Below, piece after piece: positions 1 through 7,817 of a stretch of DNA of 64,000 nucleotides. Where the stretch lies: NCBI RefSeq assembly GCF_003999995.1, contig NZ_RJAD01000002.1, positions 186,001 through 250,000 of the forward strand. Reading direction: 5' to 3'. The position numbers were made by a program, and so were the translations under genes. Each line of letters opens with the position of its first letter. The first letter of the stretch is position 1. The stretch is from Microbacterium sulfonylureivorans. Lineage in GTDB: Bacteria > Actinomycetota > Actinomycetes > Actinomycetales > Microbacteriaceae. The notes below the pieces were generated by a model. The model did not search any database. It was given only the letters and a program-made list of their open reading frames with translations, and had not been told where the DNA came from.

Positions 1-219
1 CCGGCGAAGCTCTTCGTGCAGGCCGTGCAGGGCAAGAGCGTCCCCGTGACCATCGCGGTGGACGGCGGTCCCGACCTCAACGCGGGCAGCATCCTGTCCC
101 TCATGGGCCTCGGGGCGTCGCATGGTACCGTCGTGACACTCAAGGCCGAGGGGGACGGTGCGGAGCAAGCGCTCGACGAGCTCGTCGAGCTGCTCGAGAC
201 CGATCTCGACGCCGAGTAG
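1..219 (+). CDS. ptsH: HPr phosphocarrier protein, C-terminal part (partial at window start)
   Basis: The reading frame is open from base 1 and ends at a TAG at 217-219. It begins at Pro-Ala-Lys-Leu-Phe, which is the stretch just after the active-site His of HPr (family motif HARPA), so the start and the phosphorylated His lie upstream of the window. The visible part carries the conserved SILSLMGLGASHG region that contains the regulatory-Ser helix, and ends with the alternating hydrophobic helix ALDELVELLE. HPr passes phosphate from enzyme I to the sugar-specific EIIA proteins of the phosphotransferase system in the cytoplasm. It is convergent with the next gene and followed by a hairpin at 257-300. 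Confidence 0.85.
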   Translation, partial: PAKLFVQAVQGKSVPVTIAVDGGPDLNAGSILSLMGLGASHGTVVTLKAEGDGAEQALDELVELLETDLDAE

Positions 220-256
220 GTCGATCGCTCGACGAAGCCGATCCATCCACAGACGA

Positions 257-300
257 GACGACGGATGCTGCGGGTCGAAGCCGCCGCGGCATCCGTCGTC
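257..300. terminator. Inverted repeat between convergent genes, likely bidirectional terminator
   Basis: A perfect 12-bp stem (GACGACGGATGC at 257-268 with GCATCCGTCGTC at 289-300) encloses a 20-nt loop that is itself GC rich. It lies between the end of ptsH and the end of the convergent hydrolase gene. There is no clear U tract, which is common for actinobacterial terminators. Both arms contain the over-represented GGATGC/GCATCC word discussed in the findings. Confidence 0.6.
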
Positions 301-320
301 TGCGTCTGCCCGGCGGCGGG

Positions 321-959
321 TCACAGGTCGGTGGATGCTCCCGGGTCGAGAGCCAGGAACTCGCCGCCGTCCTGTTCGACGGCCCACCTCAGGCGTGCGC
401 GGCCCATGTCCCGGCCGATGACGGACAGCGTCATGTCGTGGGTCCCGAACGCGCGCCGCGGCGCGACGGCGAGCACGAAGTCCATCGCCTCGCCGATCTT
501 CAGCCAAGGTGCCCCGACGGGCGCAGCCAGCAGCCGCACGTCCTTGCCCGACGGGACCGCGTACGAGTCCCCTGGATAGTAGAACGCGTCGTTGACGAGG
601 ACGCCGACGTTGTCGATCACCGGGATCGACTCGTGGATGACCGCATGCCGGCCGCCGAAGAACTCGAGGCGGAACGGCCCGAGTTCGAGCGTGTCGCCCG
701 GGTGCACGGCGGTCACCTCGTACCCGGCGGCAGCGCGCGCGACGCCCTCCGGCCCGTAGATCGGCGTGCCCGGGAAGGCCTTGAGCAGGCGGTCGAGGTG
801 CTCTGAGGTCCAGTGGTCGGGATGCTCGTGGGTGATCACGATCCCCACGACGTCCTCGAGGTCGATGAGGGGGGTGGTGTACGCCCCAGGGTCGATGACC
901 AGGGTCCGCCCGGCTTCGAGGAGGGTCAGGGTGGCGTGCTCGAACTTGGTCACTCGCAT
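321..959 (-). CDS. Metallo-beta-lactamase-fold hydrolase
   Basis: A 212-aa protein with the metal-binding motif HEHPDH at residues 44-49, followed by further fold landmarks (VHPGDT, then a Gly-Asp in YYPGDS). This places it in the MBL-fold group related to UlaG/YtnP-like metal-dependent hydrolases, which are cytoplasmic enzymes cleaving ester or phosphodiester bonds. The substrate cannot be read from sequence. I chose the ATG at 957-959 because homology to the fold begins immediately (RVTKFEHATLTL); an in-frame ATG at 1046 would add 29 residues of no recognisable character and would nearly reach the tRNA promoter. It is a single gene, convergent with ptsH and divergent from tRNA-Glu. Confidence 0.75.
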   Translation of the reverse strand: MRVTKFEHATLTLLEAGRTLVIDPGAYTTPLIDLEDVVGIVITHEHPDHWTSEHLDRLLKAFPGTPIYGPEGVARAAAGYEVTAVHPGDTLELGPFRLEFFGGRHAVIHESIPVIDNVGVLVNDAFYYPGDSYAVPSGKDVRLLAAPVGAPWLKIGEAMDFVLAVAPRRAFGTHDMTLSVIGRDMGRARLRWAVEQDGGEFLALDPGASTDL

Positions 960-1019
960 GCCCAGAGTCAACCCCGGGCCACCGGTGTCGGCAAGCGCCG
1001 CGCCGATCCCGGCCTCGAT

Positions 1020-1049
1020 TTGGAGAGGCGATGAACACCATGGCATAAT
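1020..1049 (+). promoter_or_regulatory. Promoter of tRNA-Glu
   Basis: TTGGAG at 1020-1025 and CATAAT at 1044-1049 are separated by 18 bp and fit a housekeeping sigma-70 promoter. Transcription would begin around 1056, leaving only about 10 nt of 5' leader before the mature tRNA. Confidence 0.5.
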
Positions 1050-1066
1050 CGAACGGTTGCGAAAAC

Positions 1067-1142
1067 GGCCCCATCGTATAGCGGCCTAGTACGCCGCCCT
1101 CTCACGGCGGTAACGCGGGTTCGAATCCCGCTGGGGTCACCA
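1067..1142 (+). tRNA. tRNA-Glu (anticodon CTC)
   Basis: A full cloverleaf can be drawn. The acceptor arm GGCCCCA pairs with TGGGGTC through one G-T wobble. The anticodon stem CCGCC/GGCGG holds the 7-nt loop CTCTCAC with CTC at positions 34-36. The T arm contains GGTTCGAATCC. The discriminator base is A at 1139 and the 3' CCA is encoded (1140-1142). It reads GAG codons, the dominant Glu codon in this high-GC genome. A strong hairpin follows within 10 nt. Confidence 0.95.
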
Positions 1143-1149
1143 ACACGAA

Positions 1150-1177
1150 GAAGCCCGGTCCGAAAGGACCGGGCTTC
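1150..1177. terminator. Terminator after tRNA-Glu, shared with the convergent DUF4349 gene
   Basis: A perfect 12-bp stem (GAAGCCCGGTCC at 1150-1161, GGACCGGGCTTC at 1166-1177) with a stable GAAA tetraloop. It starts 8 nt after the tRNA CCA end, and the minus-strand DUF4349 gene ends at 1203, so it can stop transcription from both sides. Confidence 0.85.
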
Positions 1178-1202
1178 TGTCGTTCTCGGCGTCGGATCGG
1201 GA

Positions 1203-2384
1203 TCAGATCAGCGGATCGTCGATCTTCTCGTCGGCAGCGCGGGCGGCCGAGGCATCCGCTCTCCTCGCCGCCCGCCGGCCGCGCACGACACGCACGATGC
1301 CCCACACGATGAGTGCGGCGACGGCGGCGACGGCGAGCCAGGGGATGAGGAAGCCGAGAGCGATGACGATGCCGTTGAGGGTCGCCACGAGTCCGTTCCA
1401 TCCCGCCGTCAGGCCGTCGGCGAAGCCGGCGGGGTCGGCCTCCACCGTCTCCACGACGGGGGTCAGGGTGACGGTGAGCGACGACATGGCCACCTGGTCC
1501 TCCAGCATCTTCAGCTGCTGCTGGTAGGACTCGAGAAGCGCCTGCCGTTCGGAGAGCGCGGCTTCGGCGGCGATGAGGTCGGCGACGTTCGTCGCCTCCG
1601 CCATGAGGTCGATGAGGCGATCGACGGATGCCTCGGCCGCGTCGATGCGGGCACGGAGGTCCACCGTCTGCTCGGTGACGTCCTGGCGGTTGATCGACGA
1701 AGCGGTGACCTCTCCGACGTCGGAGAGCTCGGCGACCACCGCCGGGAGCTCGTCGGACGGCACGCGGACCGTGATCCATGCCCCGTCGGGGGAGTAGGGG
1801 TACGGGACCGTGTCGTAGGCGACCCCGCTCTGCGGATCGATCGGGTAGACCTCGCCGTTCGTGCCGATGCTCATCGACTCGACGTACCCGTCGTGGGCGA
1901 CCGCGGAGTTGCCGATCGTCCGCGCGGCGACGGCGACATCGTCGACCGATACGGTCGCCGACGCCGCGGTGATGATCTCTCTCTCGCCCGTCGCCGAGTC
2001 GCCCATCACGGCGTCGCCGGGCTGCGACCCGAGGTCGCCGTCCTTGCCGCCGCCGCTGTCTTCCGACGTCATCGTGCCGGTGTCCGCGCCGGAGTCGACG
2101 GGGGCATCGGGGGCGACCTCCGGGGCGACCGCGGCCTCGTCGGACGACCCGGCGCTGCCGGAGACGAGTGGGACGACGCTCGGCGCGATGATCGCGGCGA
2201 CCGCGATGACGGCGGCGGCGGCGCCGCCCGCCATCCAGATGCGTCCGCGCTTCGCGCGGCGCGCCTGCCGGGAGGTTCGCTCTCGCGCGATGTCGGCGAA
2301 CAGCGCCTCTTCGATCTCATCCACTCGCTCCGCGCTGAGCTCGGGAAGCTCCGGCGGCGCGCCCGCGGGCTGCTGCATGCTCAT
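1203..2384 (-). CDS. DUF4349 membrane protein, putative anti-sigma partner
   Basis: A 393-aa protein. Residues 1-48 are a charged cytoplasmic segment, 51-74 a transmembrane helix, followed by an acidic low-complexity linker. The extracytoplasmic DUF4349 domain contains a long helical pair around residues 245-300 (LRARIDAAEASVDRLIDLMA onwards), then a second hydrophobic helix near 337-362 and a basic tail. Its ATG overlaps the stop of the upstream ECF sigma gene by 4 bp (ATGA), so the two are translationally coupled. The N-terminal cytoplasmic segment plus one membrane helix matches the layout of anti-sigma factors. The role is inferred from context only; DUF4349 has no assigned biochemical function that I know. 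Confidence 0.75.
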   Translation of the reverse strand: MSMQQPAGAPPELPELSAERVDEIEEALFADIARERTSRQARRAKRGRIWMAGGAAAAVIAVAAIIAPSVVPLVSGSAGSSDEAAVAPEVAPDAPVDSGADTGTMTSEDSGGGKDGDLGSQPGDAVMGDSATGEREIITAASATVSVDDVAVAARTIGNSAVAHDGYVESMSIGTNGEVYPIDPQSGVAYDTVPYPYSPDGAWITVRVPSDELPAVVAELSDVGEVTASSINRQDVTEQTVDLRARIDAAEASVDRLIDLMAEATNVADLIAAEAALSERQALLESYQQQLKMLEDQVAMSSLTVTLTPVVETVEADPAGFADGLTAGWNGLVATLNGIVIALGFLIPWLAVAAVAALIVWGIVRVVRGRRAARRADASAARAADEKIDDPLI

Positions 2385-2938
2385 GTGCTCTCCTTCACAA
2401 CGGTCCGGAGGCGCGTCCGGATGCGGGAGAGACGATTGCGGACGACGCCGTGCGCGACGCCCAGCTCTTCGGCGGCTGCCTGGTACGCGTACCCTTCAGC
2501 CGCGCACAGTCGGAAGATGTCGCGATCGAGGGGGCTCAGCCCGGCGACCGCCTGCAGGATGCGGTCGGCCAGGTCTGCGCCGATCACCTGCTCCTCGACA
2601 TCCACGGTTGCCGGCAGCGTGTCGTCGGCGGCCGCGGCCGTGTGCTCGCGGTCGCGCTTCTGGCGGCGGATGCGGTTCGCCGCCTGGAAGCGGCACACCG
2701 TCGCCAGCCACGGCAACAGCGATTCGCCCGCCAGCTCGAGGCCCGGGAGCTTCCGCCACGCGACGAGGAAGGTCTCCTGGGTCACGTCCTCCGCGTCGGC
2801 GGCGTTTCCGACCAGCCCGTGGGCGAGCCAGTACACCGGTCGCACGTAGGCGCGGTAGAGGGCGCGGAAGGCGTGCTCGCTCCCGCTCGCGGCCTGCGCC
2901 ACGAGCGCGGCGTCGTCCCGCTCGGTGTCCTGTGCCAT
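2381..2938 (-). CDS. ECF-family RNA polymerase sigma factor
   Basis: A 185-aa sigma-70 family protein with region 2 (FRALYRAYVRPVYWLAHGLV, then AEDVTQETFLVAWRK) and region 4 (LSPLDRDIFRLCAAEGYAYQ followed by the helix-turn-helix EELGVAHGVVRNRLSRIR). No region 3 is present, as expected for ECF sigmas. It directs RNA polymerase to a small regulon. The ATG at 2936-2938 was chosen because AGGAC lies at good spacing upstream. An in-frame ATG at 2992 would add 18 residues, but a GACAAT -10-like box overlaps that position. It is coupled to the DUF4349 gene downstream. Confidence 0.85.
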   Translation of the reverse strand: MAQDTERDDAALVAQAASGSEHAFRALYRAYVRPVYWLAHGLVGNAADAEDVTQETFLVAWRKLPGLELAGESLLPWLATVCRFQAANRIRRQKRDREHTAAAADDTLPATVDVEEQVIGADLADRILQAVAGLSPLDRDIFRLCAAEGYAYQAAAEELGVAHGVVRNRLSRIRTRLRTVVKEST

Positions 2939-3064
2939 GCCCGTCCTGTCGGCTCCGCGCACGATGCCGGGGGCGTCGTCGCGGAGCACCATTGTCTCTC
3001 ACCATGTCAGTGTCGCGAGTGCCGGGATCGTCTCGCGGCGGGCGGTCGCGGCATCCCGAGCCTG

Positions 3065-3070
3065 TATCGT
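3065..3070 (+). promoter_or_regulatory. -10 box of the terC transcript
   Basis: TATCGT at 3065-3070 would place transcription start near 3077, just at the beginning of the 5' arm of the closing stem of the leader described next. No convincing -35 is visible. Confidence 0.45.
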
Positions 3071-3078
3071 TGATCGGG

Positions 3079-3180
3079 CGAGAGGGAGTATCCCGACAGC
3101 ACGCATCCGTCATCACGGGTCCCGACAGTGCGACCCCGGGTGCGTGCCGCGGCCGGAAGGTTCGCGGGGAGAGACTCTCG
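3079..3180 (+). ncRNA. Structured 5' leader of terC, candidate riboswitch
   Basis: The ends CGAGAG (3079-3084) and CTCTCG (3175-3180) form a perfect closing stem of a 102-nt element. Inside lie a GGGA/TCCC hairpin (3084-3094) and an 11-bp helix between 3099-3109 (GCACGCATCCG) and 3137-3147 (CGGGTGCGTGC, one G-T pair), leaving about 40 nt between its 3' arm and the closing stem. The element ends 41 nt before the terC start. TerC-family genes are known in other phyla to sit behind metal-sensing leaders such as the yybP-ykoY manganese riboswitch. This element does not let me assign that class by eye. Confidence 0.5.
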
Positions 3181-3221
3181 GCTTCCGCCGACCTCCTCGA
3201 ACGTTCCCCGAAAGGCCCTCC

Positions 3222-4292
3222 ATGGACCTCGACCTCCCGCTGTGGTTCGAAATCGGATCCCTCGTGATCCTGACGCTCATCCTCCTGGGCGATCTGCTCC
3301 TCATCCTCAAGCGTCCGCACATCCCGTCGACCAGGGAGTCGACGCTGTGGGTCGTCTTCTACGTCACGCTGGCGCTGATCTTCGCCGGGCTGATGTTCGT
3401 CTTCGCCGGCCCCGAGTACGCGGGCCAGTTCGTCGCGGGGTGGCTCACGGAGTACAGCCTCTCGATCGACAACCTCTTCGTGTTCGTGCTCATCATGAGC
3501 CAGTTCGCGGTGCCTCGCCGCTACCAGCAGGAGGTGCTGATGGTGGGCATCATCATCGCGCTCGTCCTGCGCGGGCTGTTCATCCTCGCCGGCGCCGCGA
3601 TCATCGAGCAGTTCAGCTGGGTGTTCTACATCTTCGGCGCCTTCCTGGTCTACACCGCATGGCGCCAGGCGTTCCCCGGCGGCGACCACGACGAGGAGGT
3701 CCAGCGCGAGAACTTCGTCGTGCGGATGCTCCGCCGCTTCATCGACATCAGCGACCACTACGACGGCGCCAAGCTGCGCACGGTCGTCGACGGCAAGAAG
3801 CTGTGGACGCCGATGATCATCGTCTTCGCGGCGATCGGCGTCACCGACCTGCTGTTCGCGATCGACTCGATCCCCGCGATCTTCGGCATCACGCAGAGCG
3901 CCTTCATCGTCTTCACGGCGAACATCTTCGCGCTGATGGGGCTGCGCCAGCTCTACTTCCTGCTCGGCGACCTGCTCGATCGCCTGCGCTACCTGCACTA
4001 CGGCATCGCGTTCATCCTGGCGTTCATCGGCCTGAAGCTCGTCTTCCACGCGATGCATGTCAACGAGCTCCCGTTCATCAACGGCGGCGAGCCGATCGAG
4101 TGGGCGCCCGAGATCTCGACGTGGATGTCGCTCGGCGTCATCATCCTCTCGATGGCCGTCGCCACCGTGGCGAGCCTCGTCGCATCGGCCAACGAGAAGA
4201 AGGCGGCGACCGCGGATGCCGCGGCGGCCGTCGTCGCCGAGGAGAAGGGGACGCCGCCCACGGTGGACGCCCCTCGCGCCGACGAGCACTGA
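3222..4292 (+). CDS. TerC-family integral membrane protein
   Basis: A 356-aa membrane protein with about eight hydrophobic helices. It has the two TerC signature patches with buried acidic residues, LSIDNLFVF near residue 80 and DLLFAIDSIPAI near residue 210, and a charged cytoplasmic loop (GGDHDEEVQ) between them. TerC proteins are implicated in metal ion export, notably manganese, and in tellurite resistance. The ATG at 3222 is preceded by AAAGG at 3211. The protein ends with an Ala-rich acidic tail. The structured leader upstream suggests RNA-level control, possibly by a metal. Confidence 0.85.
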   Translation: MDLDLPLWFEIGSLVILTLILLGDLLLILKRPHIPSTRESTLWVVFYVTLALIFAGLMFVFAGPEYAGQFVAGWLTEYSLSIDNLFVFVLIMSQFAVPRRYQQEVLMVGIIIALVLRGLFILAGAAIIEQFSWVFYIFGAFLVYTAWRQAFPGGDHDEEVQRENFVVRMLRRFIDISDHYDGAKLRTVVDGKKLWTPMIIVFAAIGVTDLLFAIDSIPAIFGITQSAFIVFTANIFALMGLRQLYFLLGDLLDRLRYLHYGIAFILAFIGLKLVFHAMHVNELPFINGGEPIEWAPEISTWMSLGVIILSMAVATVASLVASANEKKAATADAAAAVVAEEKGTPPTVDAPRADEH

Positions 4293-4407
4293 GCGCCGCA
4301 TCGGCCTCCCGGAACCTGTGAGCGCGTCCAGCCAACGCGCGTAGCGTGCGGCTGAGGACTGCGGGCACGTGCCCGCCCGCCGCCTGCATCGACCCCGGGA
4401 GGTCGAG

Positions 4408-5487
4408 ATGGCACCTGGAATCATCGCCACCAAGCCCCGGACCGAGGCGCGTTCGGCCAGCGAGTTCACCGAGCTCGCCGCCATCGTCCGCGACTCCGGC
4501 CTCATGCGCCGCCGGTACGTCTACTACTGGACGAGACTCATCGCGATGCCGGTCGTCCTCGCGGCCGGGATCATCGCGTTCATCCTGATCGGCGACACGT
4601 GGTGGCAGCTGTTCACCGCGGCCGGGTTCGCCATCCTGTTCACGCAGATCGCCATGCTCGGCCACGACGCGGCACACCGGCAGATCTTCGTCTCAGGACG
4701 CTGGAACGACTGGATCAGCCTCGTGCTCGGCGACCTGCTGGTCGGGATGAGCTACGGCTGGTGGAGGCACAAACACACCCGCCACCATGCCAATCCGAAC
4801 AAGATCGACGCCGATCCAGACATCGACCTTCCCGTCATCGCGTTCACGCCGCAGCAGGTCGACGCCCAGCGGTCGCCGCTCGCGCGCTGGATCGTCGCGC
4901 ATCAGGGCGTGTTCTTCTTCCCGATCCTGCTGCTCGAAGGGCTCTCGCTCCACGCGTCGAGCGTCCGACGGGTCATGGCCCGCGAGCATGTGGATCGGCG
5001 GTGGGTGGAGATCGGGTTCCTCGGAATGCGGCTGGCCGGATTCGTCACGCTCGTGTTCCTGGTGCTGTCTCCGGGGATCGCCGCGGTGTTCCTGGCGGTG
5101 CAGCTCGGCCTGTTCGGCGTCTACATGGGCATGGCCTTCGCCCCCAATCACAAGGGGATGCCCCTCGTGCCGAAGGACGCGCGCCTGGACTTCCTCACGC
5201 GCCAGGTCGTCATGAGCCGCAACATTCGCGGGCCGAAGGCTCTCGACATCGCGATGGGCGGACTCAACTACCAGATCGAGCACCACCTCTTCCCCTCGAT
5301 GCCCCGGCCGCACCTGCGCCGTGCCGCGCCGATCGTGGCGGAGTACTGCGAGAACAAGGGGGTTCCCTACACGGCGACCGGGCTCTGGGAGTCGTATGGG
5401 ATCGTCGTCCGGTACATCAATCGAGTCGGGCTGGGGGAGCGCGATCCGTTCGACTGCCCCCTCGTCGCCGAGCGTCGTGCGATCTAG
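4408..5487 (+). CDS. Fatty acid desaturase (membrane di-iron acyl desaturase)
   Basis: A 359-aa protein with all three histidine boxes of the membrane desaturase family: HDAAH at 86-90, HKHTRHH at 121-127 and QIEHH at 289-293. Hydrophobic pairs surround boxes 1 and 3. The family inserts double bonds into acyl chains of lipids or acyl-CoA using oxygen and a ferredoxin- or cytochrome-type donor, adjusting membrane fluidity. The ATG at 4408 has a strong GGGAGGT ribosome binding site at 4398-4404, so I prefer it to an in-frame ATG 39 bp upstream. No redox partner gene is adjacent. It is a single gene. Confidence 0.85.
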   Translation: MAPGIIATKPRTEARSASEFTELAAIVRDSGLMRRRYVYYWTRLIAMPVVLAAGIIAFILIGDTWWQLFTAAGFAILFTQIAMLGHDAAHRQIFVSGRWNDWISLVLGDLLVGMSYGWWRHKHTRHHANPNKIDADPDIDLPVIAFTPQQVDAQRSPLARWIVAHQGVFFFPILLLEGLSLHASSVRRVMAREHVDRRWVEIGFLGMRLAGFVTLVFLVLSPGIAAVFLAVQLGLFGVYMGMAFAPNHKGMPLVPKDARLDFLTRQVVMSRNIRGPKALDIAMGGLNYQIEHHLFPSMPRPHLRRAAPIVAEYCENKGVPYTATGLWESYGIVVRYINRVGLGERDPFDCPLVAERRAI

Positions 5488-5527
5488 CGGAGCGGAGACG
5501 CGGAGACGAGGCATCCGTCGCCGGTGG

Positions 5528-5533
5528 TAACCT
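5528..5533 (+). promoter_or_regulatory. -10 box of the leu operon (leaderless start)
   Basis: TAACCT at 5528-5533 is followed by 6 nt and then GTG at 5540, so the mRNA should begin at or next to the leader peptide start codon. Confidence 0.55.
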
Positions 5534-5539
5534 GGGCCC

Positions 5540-5584
5540 GTGCGGATCGCTCGCCTTCTCCTTAGCGGCCGCGACGAGTCCTAG
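5540..5584 (+). CDS. Leucine leader peptide, 14 aa
   Basis: A GTG-initiated reading frame encoding [14 protein letters not shown] and ending at TAG 5582-5584. It has three consecutive Leu codons (CTT CTC CTT), and CTT is uncommon in this high-GC genome, so the run should be sensitive to charged tRNA-Leu. It lies 82 nt before leuC and overlaps the 5' arm of the attenuator hairpin. The gene is typical of leader peptides whose ribosome position decides which of two RNA structures forms. The function is inferred from codons and position. Confidence 0.7.
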   Translation: MRIARLLLSGRDES

Positions 5585-5621
5585 TTCCCAGGCCTCCCTC
5601 GTCGCGGAGTTTCGTCGCGGG
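5569..5621 (+). promoter_or_regulatory. leu attenuator with competing stems
   Basis: CCGCGACGAG (5569-5578), within the leader peptide codons just after the Leu run, pairs perfectly with CTCGTCGCGG at 5598-5607. A second copy of the 3' arm, TCGTCGCGGG at 5612-5621, offers a competing partner. A ribosome stalled on the Leu codons would cover the 5' arm and change which pairing forms. There is no obvious U tract, so the output could be termination or occlusion of the leuC start. Confidence 0.6.
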
Positions 5622-5666
5622 CCCATCCCTTTGCGGGCACAGTCCCCTTCCGAGGAGAACAGAGCA

Positions 5667-7145
5667 ATGAGCACTTCCGACGCATCCGTCATTCCCGACC
5701 GGCCGCGCACGCTGGCGGAGAAGGTCTGGGACGACCACCTCGTCGTCAAGGGCGAGGACGGGCAGCCCGACCTCATCTACATCGACCTCCACCTGGTGCA
5801 CGAGGTCACAAGCCCCCAGGCGTTCGACGGGCTCCGGGCCGAAGGACGGCCGCTGCGCCGCCTCGACCTGACGATCGCGACCGAGGACCACAACACTCCG
5901 ACGCTCGACATCGACAAGCCGATCGCCGACCTCACCAGCCGCACGCAGATCGAGACCCTGCGCCGCAACGCCGAGGAGTTCGGCGTCCGCCTGCACTCTC
6001 TCGGCGACAAGGAGCAGGGGATCGTCCACGTCGTCGGCCCCCAGCTGGGACTGACGATGCCCGGCATCACCGTGGTGTGCGGCGACAGCCACACGAGCAC
6101 GCACGGCGCGTTCGGCGCGATGGCCTTCGGCATCGGCACGAGTGAGGTGGAGCACGTCATGGCCACCCAGACGCTGCCCCTCAAGCCGTTCAAGACCATG
6201 GCCATCACCGTGGAGGGCGAGCTGAGGCCGGGCGTCACCGCGAAGGACGTCATCCTCGCGATCATCGCCAAGATCGGCGCGAACGGCGGGCAGGGCTACG
6301 TGCTCGAGTTCCGCGGCAGCGCGATACGCGCCCTCTCCATGGAGGGCCGCATGACGATGTGCAACATGTCGATCGAAGCCGGCGCCCGCGCGGGCATGGT
6401 GGCGCCCGACGAGATCACCTTCGACTACGTGCAGGGCCGTCCCCACGCCCCGCAGGGCCAGGACTGGGACGATGCCGTCGCCTACTGGCGGACGCTCCCG
6501 AGCGACGAGGGCGCCGTCTACGACGCAGAGGTGTACCTCGACGCGAACGAGCTCGAGCCGTTCGTCACGTGGGGCACGAACCCCGGCCAGGGCGTTTCGC
6601 TGTCCGACGTCGTCCCGACCCCGGCCGACATCGCCGATCCGAACGAGCGTGCGGCCGCCGAGCGTGCGCTGGAGTACATGGACCTCGCGCCGGGGACCCC
6701 GCTGAAGGATGTCGCGGTCGACGCCGTCTTCATGGGCTCCTGCACGAACAGCCGCATCGAGGACCTCCGCGCGTTCGCGTCAGTCATCGAGGGGCGGACC
6801 AAGGCCGAGGGCGTCCGCGTCATGGTGGTCCCCGGGTCGGCTCGCGTGCGGCTCGAGGCCGAGGCCGAGGGCCTCGACAAGATCATCACCGACTTCGGCG
6901 CCGAGTGGCGGTTCGCCGGCTGCTCGATGTGCCTGGGCATGAATCCCGACCAGCTGGCTCCGGGGGAGCGGTGCGCCTCGACGAGCAATCGAAATTTCGA
7001 GGGCCGTCAGGGCAAGGGCGGCCGGACGCATCTCGTCTCGCCGCTGGTGGCGGCCGCGACCGCAGTGCGGGGAACGCTCTCGAGCCCCGGTGACCTGGAG
7101 CCGATCGCGGTCGACTCGACGATCGCGGCGGGAGCGGAGGCCTGA
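5667..7145 (+). CDS. leuC: 3-isopropylmalate dehydratase large subunit
   Basis: A 492-aa aconitase-family protein. With LeuD it isomerises 2-isopropylmalate to 3-isopropylmalate in leucine biosynthesis. The [4Fe-4S] ligands appear as GSCTNSR and CSMCLGMN in the C-terminal half. Other signatures are [26 protein letters not shown] and the closing [17 protein letters not shown]. The ATG at 5667 is preceded by GAGGAGAAC. The usual family length is about 470 aa, so it is full length. leuD follows after a single base, indicating an operon controlled by the leucine leader upstream. Confidence 0.97.
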   Translation: MSTSDASVIPDRPRTLAEKVWDDHLVVKGEDGQPDLIYIDLHLVHEVTSPQAFDGLRAEGRPLRRLDLTIATEDHNTPTLDIDKPIADLTSRTQIETLRRNAEEFGVRLHSLGDKEQGIVHVVGPQLGLTMPGITVVCGDSHTSTHGAFGAMAFGIGTSEVEHVMATQTLPLKPFKTMAITVEGELRPGVTAKDVILAIIAKIGANGGQGYVLEFRGSAIRALSMEGRMTMCNMSIEAGARAGMVAPDEITFDYVQGRPHAPQGQDWDDAVAYWRTLPSDEGAVYDAEVYLDANELEPFVTWGTNPGQGVSLSDVVPTPADIADPNERAAAERALEYMDLAPGTPLKDVAVDAVFMGSCTNSRIEDLRAFASVIEGRTKAEGVRVMVVPGSARVRLEAEAEGLDKIITDFGAEWRFAGCSMCLGMNPDQLAPGERCASTSNRNFEGRQGKGGRTHLVSPLVAAATAVRGTLSSPGDLEPIAVDSTIAAGAEA

Positions 7146-7146
7146 C

Positions 7147-7743
7147 ATGGACAAGTTCAGCACCCACACCGGCATCGCGGCGCCGCTGAAGCGCTCTGCC
7201 GTCGACACCGACCAGATCATCCCCGCCGTCTACCTCAAACGCGTCACCAAGACCGGTTTCGAGGACGCGCTCTTCGCGAACTGGCGTCAGGACCCCGGGT
7301 TCGTCCTCAATCAGCCGTCGTACGCCGGTGCGAGCATCCTGGTCGCGGGCTCCGACTTCGGCACCGGCTCGAGTCGCGAGCACGCTGTCTGGGCGCTGCG
7401 CGACTTCGGATTCAAGGTCGTGCTGAGTCCGAAGTTCGCCGACATCTTCCGCGGCAACGCGGGAAAGCAGGGCCTGCTGACCGGCGTCATCTCCGAAGCC
7501 GACGCCGAGGCCGTCTGGGCCGCGATCGAGGCGGAGCCCGGCATCCCGATGACGGTCGATCTCGAGGCGCGACGCGCGACGATCGGCGATCTCGAGGTGG
7601 CTTTCGACATCGACGATTACACTAGGTGGCGGCTTCTCGAAGGGCTCGACGACATCGGGCTCACGCTGCGCAACGAAGACAAGATCGCGCAGTTCGAGGC
7701 TCGCCGCGAGGCATGGCGGCCGCGGACGCTCCCTGTTCCGTAA
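7147..7743 (+). CDS. leuD: 3-isopropylmalate dehydratase small subunit
   Basis: A 198-aa swivel-domain subunit partnering LeuC. Recognisable by [20 protein letters not shown] at the N terminus, the substrate loop [17 protein letters not shown], and [15 protein letters not shown]. It starts one base after the leuC stop. Length is normal for the family. No anomalies. Confidence 0.97.
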   Translation: MDKFSTHTGIAAPLKRSAVDTDQIIPAVYLKRVTKTGFEDALFANWRQDPGFVLNQPSYAGASILVAGSDFGTGSSREHAVWALRDFGFKVVLSPKFADIFRGNAGKQGLLTGVISEADAEAVWAAIEAEPGIPMTVDLEARRATIGDLEVAFDIDDYTRWRLLEGLDDIGLTLRNEDKIAQFEARREAWRPRTLPVP

Positions 7744-7817
7744 GCCAGGACGCACGCCCCACCCGGGCATGTGCTCTGTCCCTGCCGCCCCTCGAAGACA
7801 CAAGTGAGGTTCACCGG

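Noticed and set aside
2496..4505. A 669-aa frame antisense to terC rich in Asp, Glu and Arg
   Set aside because: It is the mirror of strongly biased codon use in terC and the sigma gene; composition is typical of antisense high-GC frames and no family is recognisable.
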